Of a stretch of DNA of 64,000 bases, positions 25,931 to 34,240 are shown in pieces; positions within the stretch are counted from its first letter, which is position 1; the number at the start of each line of letters is the position of its first letter. A model generated the notes under the pieces. It was not told where the DNA came from. It searched no databases and saw only the letters and a program-made list of their open reading frames with translations. A program made the position numbers and the translations under genes. Source of the DNA: an uncultured bacterium (GTDB taxonomy: Bacteria; Cloacimonadota; Cloacimonadia; Cloacimonadales; Cloacimonadaceae); assembly GCA_938009275.1 (NCBI GenBank), contig CALLHY010000045.1, forward strand, positions 1-64,000, in the 5' to 3' direction.

Positions 25931-27276
25931 AAGTGCTGATAATAGACGACGAGATTAACATCTGCAAAACCTTGTGCAGCATACTTGAGGATGAAGGCTA
26001 TGAGGTGCAAAGCTGTCACACAGCCAAATGCGGGCTAAATGCTGCCGAAGAAAGCGATGCCGACGTTATATTGCTGGACGTTAAGTTGCCCGATATGAAC
26101 GGGATTGACGTTTTGGCAAAGATTAAAAAAAGCCAGCCGGGAACGCCCATACTAATGATTTCCGGCAATAGCAGTATAGCCGATGCGGTAAAGGCAATTA
26201 AGCTCGGGGCATTTGACTTCATGGAAAAGCCATTAAGCCTGCCCAAAGTGAAGATAACCATTGCCAAGGCACTGGAATTTACTCAGCTTTCCCGTGAACT
26301 GCGCAGGATGCGCGACGAAAGCGAACAAAGCTGGGAGATGGTTGGCAATAGCATGGCTATTCAAGACCTGAACAACATGATTGCCAAAATTGCCCCATCA
26401 AATGCCAAGATATTAATTCAAGGCGAAAGTGGCACCGGCAAAGAATTGGTTGCCCGTCTCATCCATGCCCGCAGCCCACGCCTGGGCAAGCCATTTGTAA
26501 AGTTTAATTCGGCTGCCATTCCCCGTGAATTGGTGGAAAGCGAGCTATTTGGCTATGAACGCGGTGCCTTCACCGGAGCTATAAACCGTAAACGCGGCAA
26601 ACTGGAAGAAGCCGACGGGGGTAGCTTGTTTCTGGACGAGATTGGCGACATGGAAGCAGCCGCCCAGGCAAAGATACTCCGGGTTATTCAGGAAGGTGAG
26701 TTCGAGCGAGTGGGCGGAAATCAAACCCAGCGCATTGATGTGCGTGTAATCGCGGCTACCAACAAAGACCTGGCTACAATGGTGAATGCTGGAACCTTCC
26801 GCGAAGATTTGTTCTACAGGCTAAATGTGGTTCCCGTACACACCAGCCCCTTGCGTAACAGAAAAGAGGATATTCCCTTGCTGGTTAACCATTTTTCCAG
26901 CATAATTGCTGCCGAATTGAGCACTCGGGTGAAAGAATTCAGCCCCAAAGCACTGGAATTTATGGCAAAACCAGACTACCCGGGAAATGTGCGCGAGCTA
27001 AGAAACATTATTGAGCGGATTTATCTGCTATGTGATAAGCAGATATTGGAACCATCCGATATTGCCAGCATGCTGCCCAATGCAGAGATAAACGCCGCAA
27101 TGTCTGAATTTTGGAAGGCTACAAGTAGCTTTGCGGAGAAAAAGAGGGAATTCGAAACCATTTATCTAAGCACTCAGCTACAGCTATTTGGCGGTAATGT
27201 AAGCAGAACAGCGGAGGCACTCAGCTTGCAGCAGAGTAATTTGTCCCGCAAGCTTCAGGAACTTGGCATAAAGTAA
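25927..27276 (+). CDS. NtrC-family sigma-54-dependent response regulator
   Basis: This is a 449-residue regulator. The receiver domain has Asp7, Asp8, phospho-acceptor Asp51, Ser79 and Lys101. The AAA+ domain has Walker A GESGTGKE (166-173), the sigma-54 contact loop GAFTGA (213-218) and Walker B LFLDEIGD (234-241). A Fis-type helix-turn-helix closes it (RTAEALSLQQSNLSRKLQELG). Such proteins activate only sigma-54 promoters. A clear one precedes the pilin-like gene at 50396, so that gene may be a target. RpoN itself is not in this window. Confidence 0.95.
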   Translation: MKVLIIDDEINICKTLCSILEDEGYEVQSCHTAKCGLNAAEESDADVILLDVKLPDMNGIDVLAKIKKSQPGTPILMISGNSSIADAVKAIKLGAFDFMEKPLSLPKVKITIAKALEFTQLSRELRRMRDESEQSWEMVGNSMAIQDLNNMIAKIAPSNAKILIQGESGTGKELVARLIHARSPRLGKPFVKFNSAAIPRELVESELFGYERGAFTGAINRKRGKLEEADGGSLFLDEIGDMEAAAQAKILRVIQEGEFERVGGNQTQRIDVRVIAATNKDLATMVNAGTFREDLFYRLNVVPVHTSPLRNRKEDIPLLVNHFSSIIAAELSTRVKEFSPKALEFMAKPDYPGNVRELRNIIERIYLLCDKQILEPSDIASMLPNAEINAAMSEFWKATSSFAEKKREFETIYLSTQLQLFGGNVSRTAEALSLQQSNLSRKLQELGIK

Positions 27277-27314
27277 AGCATTACTGTTACGCATAAAGCG
27301 TGGGTATTAATTAA

Positions 27315-27965
27315 CTATGGATGGGACAAAGAGAGCAATTCTCTGAACCTTTGTTGAGACGCAGTTTCGAACTTAGCCTTGATCGGGAAGGATTTGTCAA
27401 ACTCCTCTGCAGCAAGGGGATCAATGTGATAAACTTCAGCTTCGTGAAAACAACCCTCTATGCCTTTTAGCGCGCCAGGAACAAGCTCCACCACCTGCAA
27501 TGCAGGAGAAAAGAGCCCATCGGAAGTGCGTATGCCAAACATTTCCCCAGCCACAAAACCACAACGAACATAGTAATCTGGGTCTCCATAGATTGCTACA
27601 ACTAAATATCCAAGTGCTTTAGCCAAGTTAAGAGTATGCATTATTAGCTCTTTGCCTATTCCTTTGCTTTGCTGCGCAGGTAGGACGCTGACCGGGCCGA
27701 AGGTTATTACCGGATGCTCCTTTCCTTTGCCATCAATGATCTTGGATTTCGCATACATAATGTTGCCTACCAATTTATTACCTATCACTGCTACATAGTC
27801 TAATTCGGCTATGAAGTCTGGCGAATTGCGCAGGATGTGTGCCAGATAATGCTCGTCACATCCGGGAACATGCACGTTCCAAAATGCTTCACGGGTTAGA
27901 TTCTCTACGGTCGCATAATCAGATGGCTGTTCTAATCTTATGATGAGTTGCTGCTTTGTTAGCAT
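27315..27965 (-). CDS. GNAT family N-acetyltransferase
   Basis: This 216-residue protein has the GNAT fold of the YhbS type: an N-terminal IRLEQPSDYATVENLTREAF, the acetyl-CoA loop SVLPAQQSKGIGKELIMHTL (around residues 95-114) and a C-terminal GYLVVAIYGDPDYYVRCGF. The acceptor is unknown. It converges with the response regulator across a 38-base gap. GGAGA precedes the ATG. Confidence 0.85.
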   Translation of the reverse strand: MLTKQQLIIRLEQPSDYATVENLTREAFWNVHVPGCDEHYLAHILRNSPDFIAELDYVAVIGNKLVGNIMYAKSKIIDGKGKEHPVITFGPVSVLPAQQSKGIGKELIMHTLNLAKALGYLVVAIYGDPDYYVRCGFVAGEMFGIRTSDGLFSPALQVVELVPGALKGIEGCFHEAEVYHIDPLAAEEFDKSFPIKAKFETASQQRFRELLSLSHP

Positions 27966-28004
27966 CCGGGTCTCCTCGAGATGATCCTCGAATCAGGTAT
28001 CAAG

Positions 28005-29672
28005 TTAGTGTAGAATTGTAATCTTCTTTGTTTGTTTGCCCTCGGCAGAGCTTATCCGGCAAAGATAGATTCCGTTGCCAAGCCTCTTGCCCAGGCTATC
28101 TGTAACAGGGATATCCAGCAGTTGTGTCCCTGACGCTATTGATGAATAGGCTTTGTTATATACTAACTGCCCTTTTTGGTTATAGATACTTATCTCTACT
28201 GGCGAGCTTGATTTCAGGTTAAGGCTAATAGTTAGCTGCTCTCTTGCCGGATTGGGAAACGTACTGAAGAGCTGCGGAGCTTGCAGCTCATCTGTAACTG
28301 CAGAAGCGGGACTGATATAAAGCTTGGTGCACAGGTCTATGGGGCTGTTTGTGTTTGCGCCAACTGCTGTCCAGGTTCCATCAGTTCCATATTGGCTTAT
28401 CCATGCCACTCTGGATGATATATTTGGGCTGGCAGTGCCTGCCTGAGCATACTCAACTGCCAGGGGATAACCATAGCCAGGAGTTACAAAGCGTGCTAAA
28501 ACATATACACTTGTGGCTGTGGGGAAATAAAGCGGATTGCTAAGCTCCTTAACGTAAAAACCGTAGTAAGGATGGGTGTCAGACGAGGTTTGGGTCAGCA
28601 GTCCCGAAGGAGAAACACCATCGAAGCTGCTATAGATGCCATAGCTAACGCTGGAAGGCTGGAAGGTGGTGTATGAGCCAATCCTGTTTAACATATAACC
28701 GGCTGGTATGTCGTATTTTATCATGGCATGGGCGGTATTGGAGCCAAAACCCCAGTCGCCAATATAGCCCACATCGTCATATTGCAGTATCCTTGTCTGG
28801 CTGTTATATGGCTCTATCTTTGGCCAGTATGCCGGGAAACGAGCGATAAAATAGTCATTGTAAGACACATAAAAATAGCCTGCTTCTCCCCACTCAGTTC
28901 CCCAGCAATTACGCACAATCCATGCGCCTCTACCGCCTGCGGTGCTGTAATTATCGTCCCAACCAACAATGTTCACCAGATGATTTATTGATGCTCCGGC
29001 ATATCCGGGATAATAATAGCTGTTGTTGGAGTTATCAAAGAAGCCATCACTGAAGTTCATTGCTGCATCCAATGCGCCGTAGTCGATAATAGTCTGCTTT
29101 ATCACTTCTATGCTCAGTCCTTGTGGCATCCAAACGGCACCAGGGACATAGGCTACCGGAGTGATGTCGGGATGGTATTGACCCTGGTCAAACTGAAATG
29201 GATCGAGTGACTCCGGCACAGGGCCAGCTCCACGCATCAGATAAGTGCTGCTCATGTATCTGTTACCGCCAGTATGCAAGCCAATGTAGCCGTGTCCGTA
29301 GTACATGTTGTTTTCCGATAAATCGTATTCACCCATGCCAGTTATCATCATTCGGCTTTCAAGCGCGCCAATGCTGCTAAAACACCAACAGGCTGAAGTG
29401 TAGCCCTGATCCCGGATTGGAGTTAGGGCGTTCATTTGCCTTAAGTCATATACTTCTGGAAGAATTCTGTTTATGTCTGGCAGGTCTCTAATATCAATGG
29501 TGACTACATTATGCTCGGGGATATAACTCCCATATATTGCCGCCCGTTGTAAAGCCGGAGTAGCAAGATACTCCTCGTAGGCTGGATTAAGCGGTGCCAG
29601 CCTGCCGGCATTTGCATTTGCTGATAAGCTGATTGATGCCGCAAGCACAATCATCACAAGCATAAAGCGCAT
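28005..29672 (-). CDS. Secreted C1A (papain-like) cysteine peptidase with type IX sorting domain
   Basis: This 555-residue protein has a signal peptide (MRFMLVMIVLAASISLSANANA). A papain-like domain follows: Gln89, Cys95 in DQGYTSACWCF, His231 in NHLVNIVGWDD and Asn255 in WIVRNCWGTEWG, the full catalytic set. Residues 300-460 form a beta-rich region, and the C-terminal 90 residues contain STFPNPAREQLTISL and GNGIYLCRI, the FlgD-like sorting domain. It is probably secreted and surface-attached, and may degrade protein outside the cell. The prodomain is short. TTGACA (29738-29733) lies about 60 bases upstream. Confidence 0.9.
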   Translation of the reverse strand: MRFMLVMIVLAASISLSANANAGRLAPLNPAYEEYLATPALQRAAIYGSYIPEHNVVTIDIRDLPDINRILPEVYDLRQMNALTPIRDQGYTSACWCFSSIGALESRMMITGMGEYDLSENNMYYGHGYIGLHTGGNRYMSSTYLMRGAGPVPESLDPFQFDQGQYHPDITPVAYVPGAVWMPQGLSIEVIKQTIIDYGALDAAMNFSDGFFDNSNNSYYYPGYAGASINHLVNIVGWDDNYSTAGGRGAWIVRNCWGTEWGEAGYFYVSYNDYFIARFPAYWPKIEPYNSQTRILQYDDVGYIGDWGFGSNTAHAMIKYDIPAGYMLNRIGSYTTFQPSSVSYGIYSSFDGVSPSGLLTQTSSDTHPYYGFYVKELSNPLYFPTATSVYVLARFVTPGYGYPLAVEYAQAGTASPNISSRVAWISQYGTDGTWTAVGANTNSPIDLCTKLYISPASAVTDELQAPQLFSTFPNPAREQLTISLNLKSSSPVEISIYNQKGQLVYNKAYSSIASGTQLLDIPVTDSLGKRLGNGIYLCRISSAEGKQTKKITILH

Positions 29673-29789
29673 AAACTTTCCTTAATTAGTCACAATTTAA
29701 GTACTTATCTACATTTCCACACTGGGTTATATTGTCAAGCAAATGCTGGCAATCGCGCATAACATACATTTTCATAAGCACTTCATATA

Positions 29790-29860
29790 GCTTCCCTGCT
29801 GCTTCCTTGCTGCTATCCCCTGTTTTACACAGGATAGCAGCAAGGAAGCAGCAGGGAAGC
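29790..29860. repeat. Perfect 29-bp inverted repeat (large hairpin)
   Basis: The arm 29790-29818 (GCTTCCCTGCTGCTTCC... to TATCC) and its exact reverse complement at 29832-29860 enclose 13 bases, inside which CCTGT/ACAGG extend the structure. There is no T-run, so it is not a normal terminator. It contains TGCTTCCTTGCT, which recurs at 43520 and 58294. It is either a mobile palindrome such as a REP-type repeat or a structured RNA. Confidence 0.9.
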
Positions 29861-29995
29861 CAACACAAGGTACCAACAATTCTTACGCTGTTGAAAAATG
29901 TAGAATATGACCATAATTGAATACTGTAAAGCACGATGGAGATAAATAGTTGATTGCCTCTATCGAAATGGTCGAATGGGTTGTGAAATTTCTGC

Positions 29996-30028
29996 TTGAC
30001 AGCACTATGGCATGTAAAAGGATATAAA
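29996..30028 (+). promoter_or_regulatory. Candidate promoter of pilin-like gene
   Basis: TTGACA at 29996 is followed by GGCATGTAAAAGGATATAAA. The box could be AGGATA (17-base spacing) or TATAAA (21 bases). The downstream gene starts at 30121. The same TTGACA-N9-GGCATGTAAAAG text occurs at the rpsU promoter. Confidence 0.45.
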
Positions 30029-30120
30029 CGAATCTAGTTGTGGATAAGGTTTACGGACACATTAATTAACCTGAATGCAATTACTAAGTATTGAGATAAC
30101 ATGATGTAAAAAGAGGTTTT

Positions 30121-30702
30121 ATGGGAACTCAACAAGTGCTGCTGATAGCTCTTGCAGTTTTACTGGTTGGCATTGCCATAGCAGTTGGAATTTACATGTT
30201 CAATTACCAAGCCTACGTCTCAAATCGCCAGGCCATTATGGCAGAATTGGCCACTATTAGGGCAAAAGCCGTAGAATACTGGAGCCTGCCGCCCTCCATG
30301 GGGGGAGCGGGTGGCGACATGTGGAACGCAGATATGCAAGGTCTTGCTGCTTACCTTGGTTTTGAAGAGACTTTTCCCTCATCCAAGATAATTCAGATCG
30401 AGTATATTTATGTGTCGGAAAACGGTGAGTATCACCTGAATGACTTTAATGAAGCAGATATAGAGCTGGAAGCTCTGGGTATGGTTTCGTTCAGAGGTAA
30501 GTTTCCCCATATAGTGAACACTGTGAATATCGATAGCAACGAGGGCAGCTTCGAGGTTAGCGGTTCGAAAGTCTTTAATAATGGTAGGGGACATGCTTTC
30601 GGAGTAGGTGGAAACAATGCCGGAGGAAACGGTGGCGGCAATGGTGGCGGCAATGGCGGAGGCAATGGTGGCGGCAATGGGAATGGCGGAGGCCCGGGTT
30701 AA
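30121..30702 (+). CDS. Pilin-like protein with Gly/Asn-rich tail
   Basis: This 193-residue protein begins MGTQQVLLIALAVLLVGIAI, one N-terminal hydrophobic helix without a leader and without the usual Phe1/Glu5 of type IV pilins. The body is small and mixed. The C-terminal 30 residues are a GGN/GGG repeat, encoded by a 9-base DNA repeat (about 30618-30695). The first 60 residues align closely with the sigma-54-driven protein at 50396, with GGAGG in the same place. They are paralogues of a pilin-like family that I cannot name. The tail may be disordered or adhesive. Confidence 0.7.
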   Translation: MGTQQVLLIALAVLLVGIAIAVGIYMFNYQAYVSNRQAIMAELATIRAKAVEYWSLPPSMGGAGGDMWNADMQGLAAYLGFEETFPSSKIIQIEYIYVSENGEYHLNDFNEADIELEALGMVSFRGKFPHIVNTVNIDSNEGSFEVSGSKVFNNGRGHAFGVGGNNAGGNGGGNGGGNGGGNGGGNGNGGGPG

Positions 30703-30795
30703 TCCAATATCTACATAATTCATAAAGCATTATATTGTTCCACTTCACCGGTGAGGTCTTTTCTACCTGGGGTTAGTACTACGCAGGAGTGAGAC

Positions 30796-32034
30796 GTGCG
30801 AAAGATTAAAAAGCTATCAAAAGTCCAATTGATAAATGCGCTGCGTATTGCCACCAAGGCATACCCAATGATGCAGATCAATACCGAACAGCAGATTGAT
30901 GAACTGGAAGCCAGGCTGCAAAAAGACTTTAATAAGGCAGGAAGGGAGTGGTATGGCCTGTTTGAGGGTGATACTCTTCTTGGCTCTATGCTCTTGTTCG
31001 ATTTCTGCATGAACTATTATGGTAAAGACATCAAGGCGAAGGGGATTGGATTTGTAGCAGTTGAATTTCTGCATAAGAAACAGAAAGTATGCAAAGAGAT
31101 GCTGCATTGGTATTTGGAACACTCTCTAAAGAAGCAATTCCCCATGGCAATGCTATATTCATTCCGGCCGGATTTCTACAAAAAGATGGGCTTTGGCTTT
31201 GGCACAAAGTGTGATAAATATGTATGCAGTCCAGACAGGCTTCCGAGCTTTAATGAATCATATCCCATGCAATACCTGGGGGAAGCGGATAAAGACGACG
31301 TTATAGCCTTCTATGACCAGCTTTATCGGCAACATCATGGTATGATACGCAAGCGTGATAAGGACATCGAAGCTATGCTTAAGTCTCAGGGAGCATATTA
31401 TGTTGGCTACAAAGAGCAGGGAAAGCTATTGTCGATGCTAAGCTTCCGCTTGAAAGCCGATGATAGCACCAATCAGGCTACACACATGACGCTGGAGTTT
31501 CTTTTCACTTGCGCTACCGGATTGAAAGCCGCATTGAAATTCCTGAACAGCCAGACTGATCAAGTTAGCCGCATAGAGTTTTCTACCCTGTATCCGGACT
31601 TATTCTTCAGCTTTGCAGACATCCGTAATCTGGATAACCGACAACTGCGTGAACCGGGATATCATCACGTGTATGATACCGGTATGGGTATAATGTATCG
31701 CAGTCTGGATCATGCTAAGTTACTATTGCAACGTCCCTGTACGCTTGATGGGCTACGCATTAAGTATTGTTTGATAGATGATTTCATTACAGGCGTAGCC
31801 AAGGAGTTCATTATGCAGTGGAGAGCAGGTAAGGCATCCATTGCAAAAGGCATGAAGCATGATTTACAGCTAAGCATGGGTGTGGCAGAGTATTCTTCCT
31901 GGCTAATGAATGCGGTGGACTTTAGCACCTTGCACAGTTACGGTTTGCTGGCTTGCTCCGATGAAAGCCGGATTGGCGAACTGGATAGGGCTTTTTACTT
32001 CCAGCAAAAACCGCTGTGCTTAGAGAGGTTTTGA
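30796..32034 (+). CDS. Eis-like GNAT acetyltransferase
   Basis: This 412-residue protein has the Eis-type layout: an N-terminal GNAT domain (residues 1-145, ending in HWYLEHSLKKQFPMAMLYSFRPDFYKKMGF), a second GNAT-like half (about 150-280) and a C-terminal sterol-carrier-like domain (300-410). Eis proteins acetylate aminoglycosides or lysines. The substrate here is unknown. GTG 30796 is chosen because AGGAG lies 6 bases upstream. It follows the pilin-like gene by 93 bases, on the same strand. Confidence 0.82.
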   Translation: MRKIKKLSKVQLINALRIATKAYPMMQINTEQQIDELEARLQKDFNKAGREWYGLFEGDTLLGSMLLFDFCMNYYGKDIKAKGIGFVAVEFLHKKQKVCKEMLHWYLEHSLKKQFPMAMLYSFRPDFYKKMGFGFGTKCDKYVCSPDRLPSFNESYPMQYLGEADKDDVIAFYDQLYRQHHGMIRKRDKDIEAMLKSQGAYYVGYKEQGKLLSMLSFRLKADDSTNQATHMTLEFLFTCATGLKAALKFLNSQTDQVSRIEFSTLYPDLFFSFADIRNLDNRQLREPGYHHVYDTGMGIMYRSLDHAKLLLQRPCTLDGLRIKYCLIDDFITGVAKEFIMQWRAGKASIAKGMKHDLQLSMGVAEYSSWLMNAVDFSTLHSYGLLACSDESRIGELDRAFYFQQKPLCLERF

Positions 32035-32114
32035 AGCGATCCTTTCTCTATTTATTACAGCCATTGTAAAGCATCATACAGAATCCGAAAAGGGATGCAG
32101 GGAGTACATACTTC

Positions 32115-32120
32115 TTGACA
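32115..32120 (+). promoter_or_regulatory. TTGACA box upstream of gcvH
   Basis: A perfect TTGACA stands 62 bases before the gcvH start. It is followed after 12 bases by TAAAAG, as at several other genes here. The -10 text at the normal 17-base spacing (GACTTG) is poor, so this site is weak. Confidence 0.3.
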
Positions 32121-32181
32121 CAATTGCGCCACTAAAAGACTTGGGTTCAAATAGAAAAGTAAAACCTTTGTGGAGGAGAAC

Positions 32182-32562
32182 ATGAATATCCAAGACGATT
32201 TATTGTACACCGAGAGTCACGAATGGGTGCGCATTGATGGCGATCTGGCCACCATTGGCATTAGCGATTTTGCTCAGCATGAATTGGGCGACATAGTTTT
32301 TGTGGAGCTGCCTGATGTAGGAAACAAGGTATCTGCTGGCGAACCATGTGGTTCCATTGAAGCAGTTAAAGCCGTTGAAGACCTTATTTGCCCGGTTAGT
32401 GGCAAGATTGAAGAGCGCAATGGTGACTTGGAAGATAGTCCAGATTTAATCAACAAATCTCCCTACGAAGAAGGTTGGCTATTAAAGGTTCGCCTTTCCA
32501 ATATGGACGAGCTGGAAAACCTGCTTACCGCTGTAGATTATCAGAAGATCATTCCTGAATAA
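32182..32562 (+). CDS. gcvH: Glycine cleavage system H protein
   Basis: This 126-residue lipoyl carrier shuttles the aminomethyl group between the P, T and L proteins of glycine cleavage. The lipoylated Lys is Lys63 in SIEAVKAVED, and the N-terminus (YTESHEWVRIDGDLATIGISDFAQHELGDIVFVELP) is standard. ATG 32182 follows GGAGGAG. An in-frame GTG at 32170 overlaps that site. P and T genes are not nearby. It may also serve lipoate or C1 metabolism. Confidence 0.96.
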   Translation: MNIQDDLLYTESHEWVRIDGDLATIGISDFAQHELGDIVFVELPDVGNKVSAGEPCGSIEAVKAVEDLICPVSGKIEERNGDLEDSPDLINKSPYEEGWLLKVRLSNMDELENLLTAVDYQKIIPE

Positions 32563-32573
32563 AGCATTTACCG

Positions 32574-33203
32574 GTGATCCAGAAAAGCCCCAGTTTCCTG
32601 ATAATACTATCTGCTCCTTCCGGTGGAGGTAAAAGTACCATATTGAACGAGATACTAAAGATTTCGAACAATGTGGATTACTCGGTATCCTTCACCACGC
32701 GTAAGCCACGAGGCGTGGAACAAAACGGCATTCATTACCACTTTGTGGATGAGGTCGAATTCCAATCACGCATCGAAAGCGGAGACTTTTTGGAGTATGC
32801 AAATGTATTCGGTAACTGGTATGGCACGTCAATAAGCTACATAAAGGCTCGATTGGCAGCAGGCAAGCATGTAATAATGGACATCGACGTTCAGGGTGCG
32901 AGCCTTATTAGTGCCACAGATGTCCCATATGTAAAAGTATTTATCATTCCGCCTTCCATGGAGATACTGCGCGAAAGGCTTGTGCTGCGGGCTACAGACA
33001 GCCCCGAAGAGATTGCCAAGCGTCTTAGTATCGCCCAGGATGAGCTTGCCTTTATACCCCACTACGATTATCTGGTGGTTAATGACGATCTTCAACAGGC
33101 CGTCAGTGATGTTCAGGCAATTATTCGTGCCGAAGAAAACCGGGTTAACCGCTACATAGAACCGGTTGAAGGCTTTTTACAACAGGAGAATCACAATGAT
33201 TAA
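32574..33203 (+). CDS. gmk: Guanylate kinase
   Basis: This 209-residue enzyme makes GDP from GMP with ATP. The P-loop is SAPSGGGKST (residues 13-22). Further motifs are SVSFTTRKPRGVEQNGIHYHFVD and IDVQGA. It starts at GTG 32574, 11 bases after gcvH, with a weak ribosome site, so coupling is likely. The last bases overlap the next gene, as gmk-rpoZ pairs often do. Confidence 0.96.
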   Translation: MIQKSPSFLIILSAPSGGGKSTILNEILKISNNVDYSVSFTTRKPRGVEQNGIHYHFVDEVEFQSRIESGDFLEYANVFGNWYGTSISYIKARLAAGKHVIMDIDVQGASLISATDVPYVKVFIIPPSMEILRERLVLRATDSPEEIAKRLSIAQDELAFIPHYDYLVVNDDLQQAVSDVQAIIRAEENRVNRYIEPVEGFLQQENHND

Positions 33204-33585
33204 CAAAAAGATCGAAAACTTCTTGGAAAAGGTGGATATGAACTACCTGTTTTGTCTGCTTTCCAAGATGGAAGCACAGCGCTTGAATCAATTCCCCGCA
33301 TACGTTAAAAACAAGTTCAACGAAAAGATAACCGTGATGTCTATGGAGCACGTTGCCGATAACGAAGTGCCGGATTACATTACCGAACTTGCCGAAGCCG
33401 AACTTGCCATGCAGCAAGAGCAAAATCCCTTCGATGATGATGAGACCTTCGAATATACCGAAGAGACGGTGGACGATTCTGATCGCTTTGTAAACGACGT
33501 GGCAAGCGATAGCTTCGATGATGATTTCGACGATGAGGATGACTTCTTCGGCGAGGCAGACGATAACGACGACAACGATTTGTAA
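33196..33585 (+). CDS. Omega-subunit-like protein with acidic tail
   Basis: This 129-residue protein overlaps gmk by 8 bases, the place usually held by rpoZ. The first 60 residues are helical (NYLFCLLSKMEAQRLNQFPAYV) and may be a divergent RNA polymerase omega subunit. The last 60 residues are almost all Asp/Glu, which is unusual. The ATG 33196 has AGGAG 7 bases upstream. If it is not omega, it is an acidic protein of unknown role. Sequence identity to omega is not clear enough to be sure. Confidence 0.55.
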   Translation: MINKKIENFLEKVDMNYLFCLLSKMEAQRLNQFPAYVKNKFNEKITVMSMEHVADNEVPDYITELAEAELAMQQEQNPFDDDETFEYTEETVDDSDRFVNDVASDSFDDDFDDEDDFFGEADDNDDNDL

Positions 33586-33592
33586 AACCTGA

Positions 33593-34240
33593 ATGCCTAT
33601 CAGCCCACTGCGCCAATACCTGGAGATGCTGAAGAACAACGGCATAAAAGACTTATACCGGCCAGAAAGCCCAGTTAGTAACGACAAAGCCAAAGTTTTG
33701 GCAGAACTAAAGGCGAGATATGCCAATTGCTCCAAGTGCCCTTTACATGCAAATCGCCATAATGTGGTTTATGGAGAGGGCAATCCCAATGCCAAGGTTA
33801 TGCTGATAGGTGAGGGTCCGGGGGAGCAAGAAGACCTCAGTGGCCGCCCATTTGTAGGTGAATCAGGTCAGCTATTAGACAGAATGCTTATTGCTATAGA
33901 CATTCAAAGAACAGAAATCTATATAGCTAACATAGTAAAATGCCGCCCTCCCGGTAACCGCAATCCCGAAGCAACTGAGAGATTAGCATGTATGCCTTAT
34001 CTGGTGGAGCAGATCAATATTATCCGCCCCAAAATGCTGCTTGTGGTTGGTTTGGTGGCAGCTCAGACCTTGCTTGGTAATAGCAACACGCTTCAATGGC
34101 ACAGGGATAAAGTGCACGAGTTCATGGGCATTCCCGTATATGTAACCTACCATCCGGCAGCACTGCTAAGAAACCCTAACTGGAAGCGGCCGGCTTGGGA
34201 AGACTTACAGGCCTTTCAGAAGGAGTATCAAAAGCTGTGA
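33593..34240 (+). CDS. Family 4/5 uracil-DNA glycosylase
   Basis: This 215-residue 4Fe-4S glycosylase removes uracil from DNA. Four cysteines (46, 49, 117 and 133) hold the cluster. Active-site motifs are GEGPGEQED (73-81) and the C-terminal HPAALLR (His187). The N-terminal 40 residues are a small linker. It begins 7 bases after the omega-like gene and its stop overlaps the phosphoesterase start. Confidence 0.93.
   Translation: MPISPLRQYLEMLKNNGIKDLYRPESPVSNDKAKVLAELKARYANCSKCPLHANRHNVVYGEGNPNAKVMLIGEGPGEQEDLSGRPFVGESGQLLDRMLIAIDIQRTEIYIANIVKCRPPGNRNPEATERLACMPYLVEQINIIRPKMLLVVGLVAAQTLLGNSNTLQWHRDKVHEFMGIPVYVTYHPAALLRNPNWKRPAWEDLQAFQKEYQKL

Larger units (their letters stand above)
29673..30120. 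other. Divergent intergenic region with long hairpin
   Basis: This 448-base region between divergent genes holds the 29-bp perfect inverted repeat (29790-29860), the peptidase promoter near 29735 and the pilin promoter near 29996. No other gene or RNA was recognised. Confidence 0.6.

Noticed and set aside
29790..29860. Intrinsic terminator
   Set aside because: A perfect stem but no T-run on either side, and both neighbours point away from it.
32035..32181. Glycine riboswitch before gcvH
   Set aside because: No paired aptamer-like purine-rich conserved core was seen; only a TTGACA box and a ribosome site.
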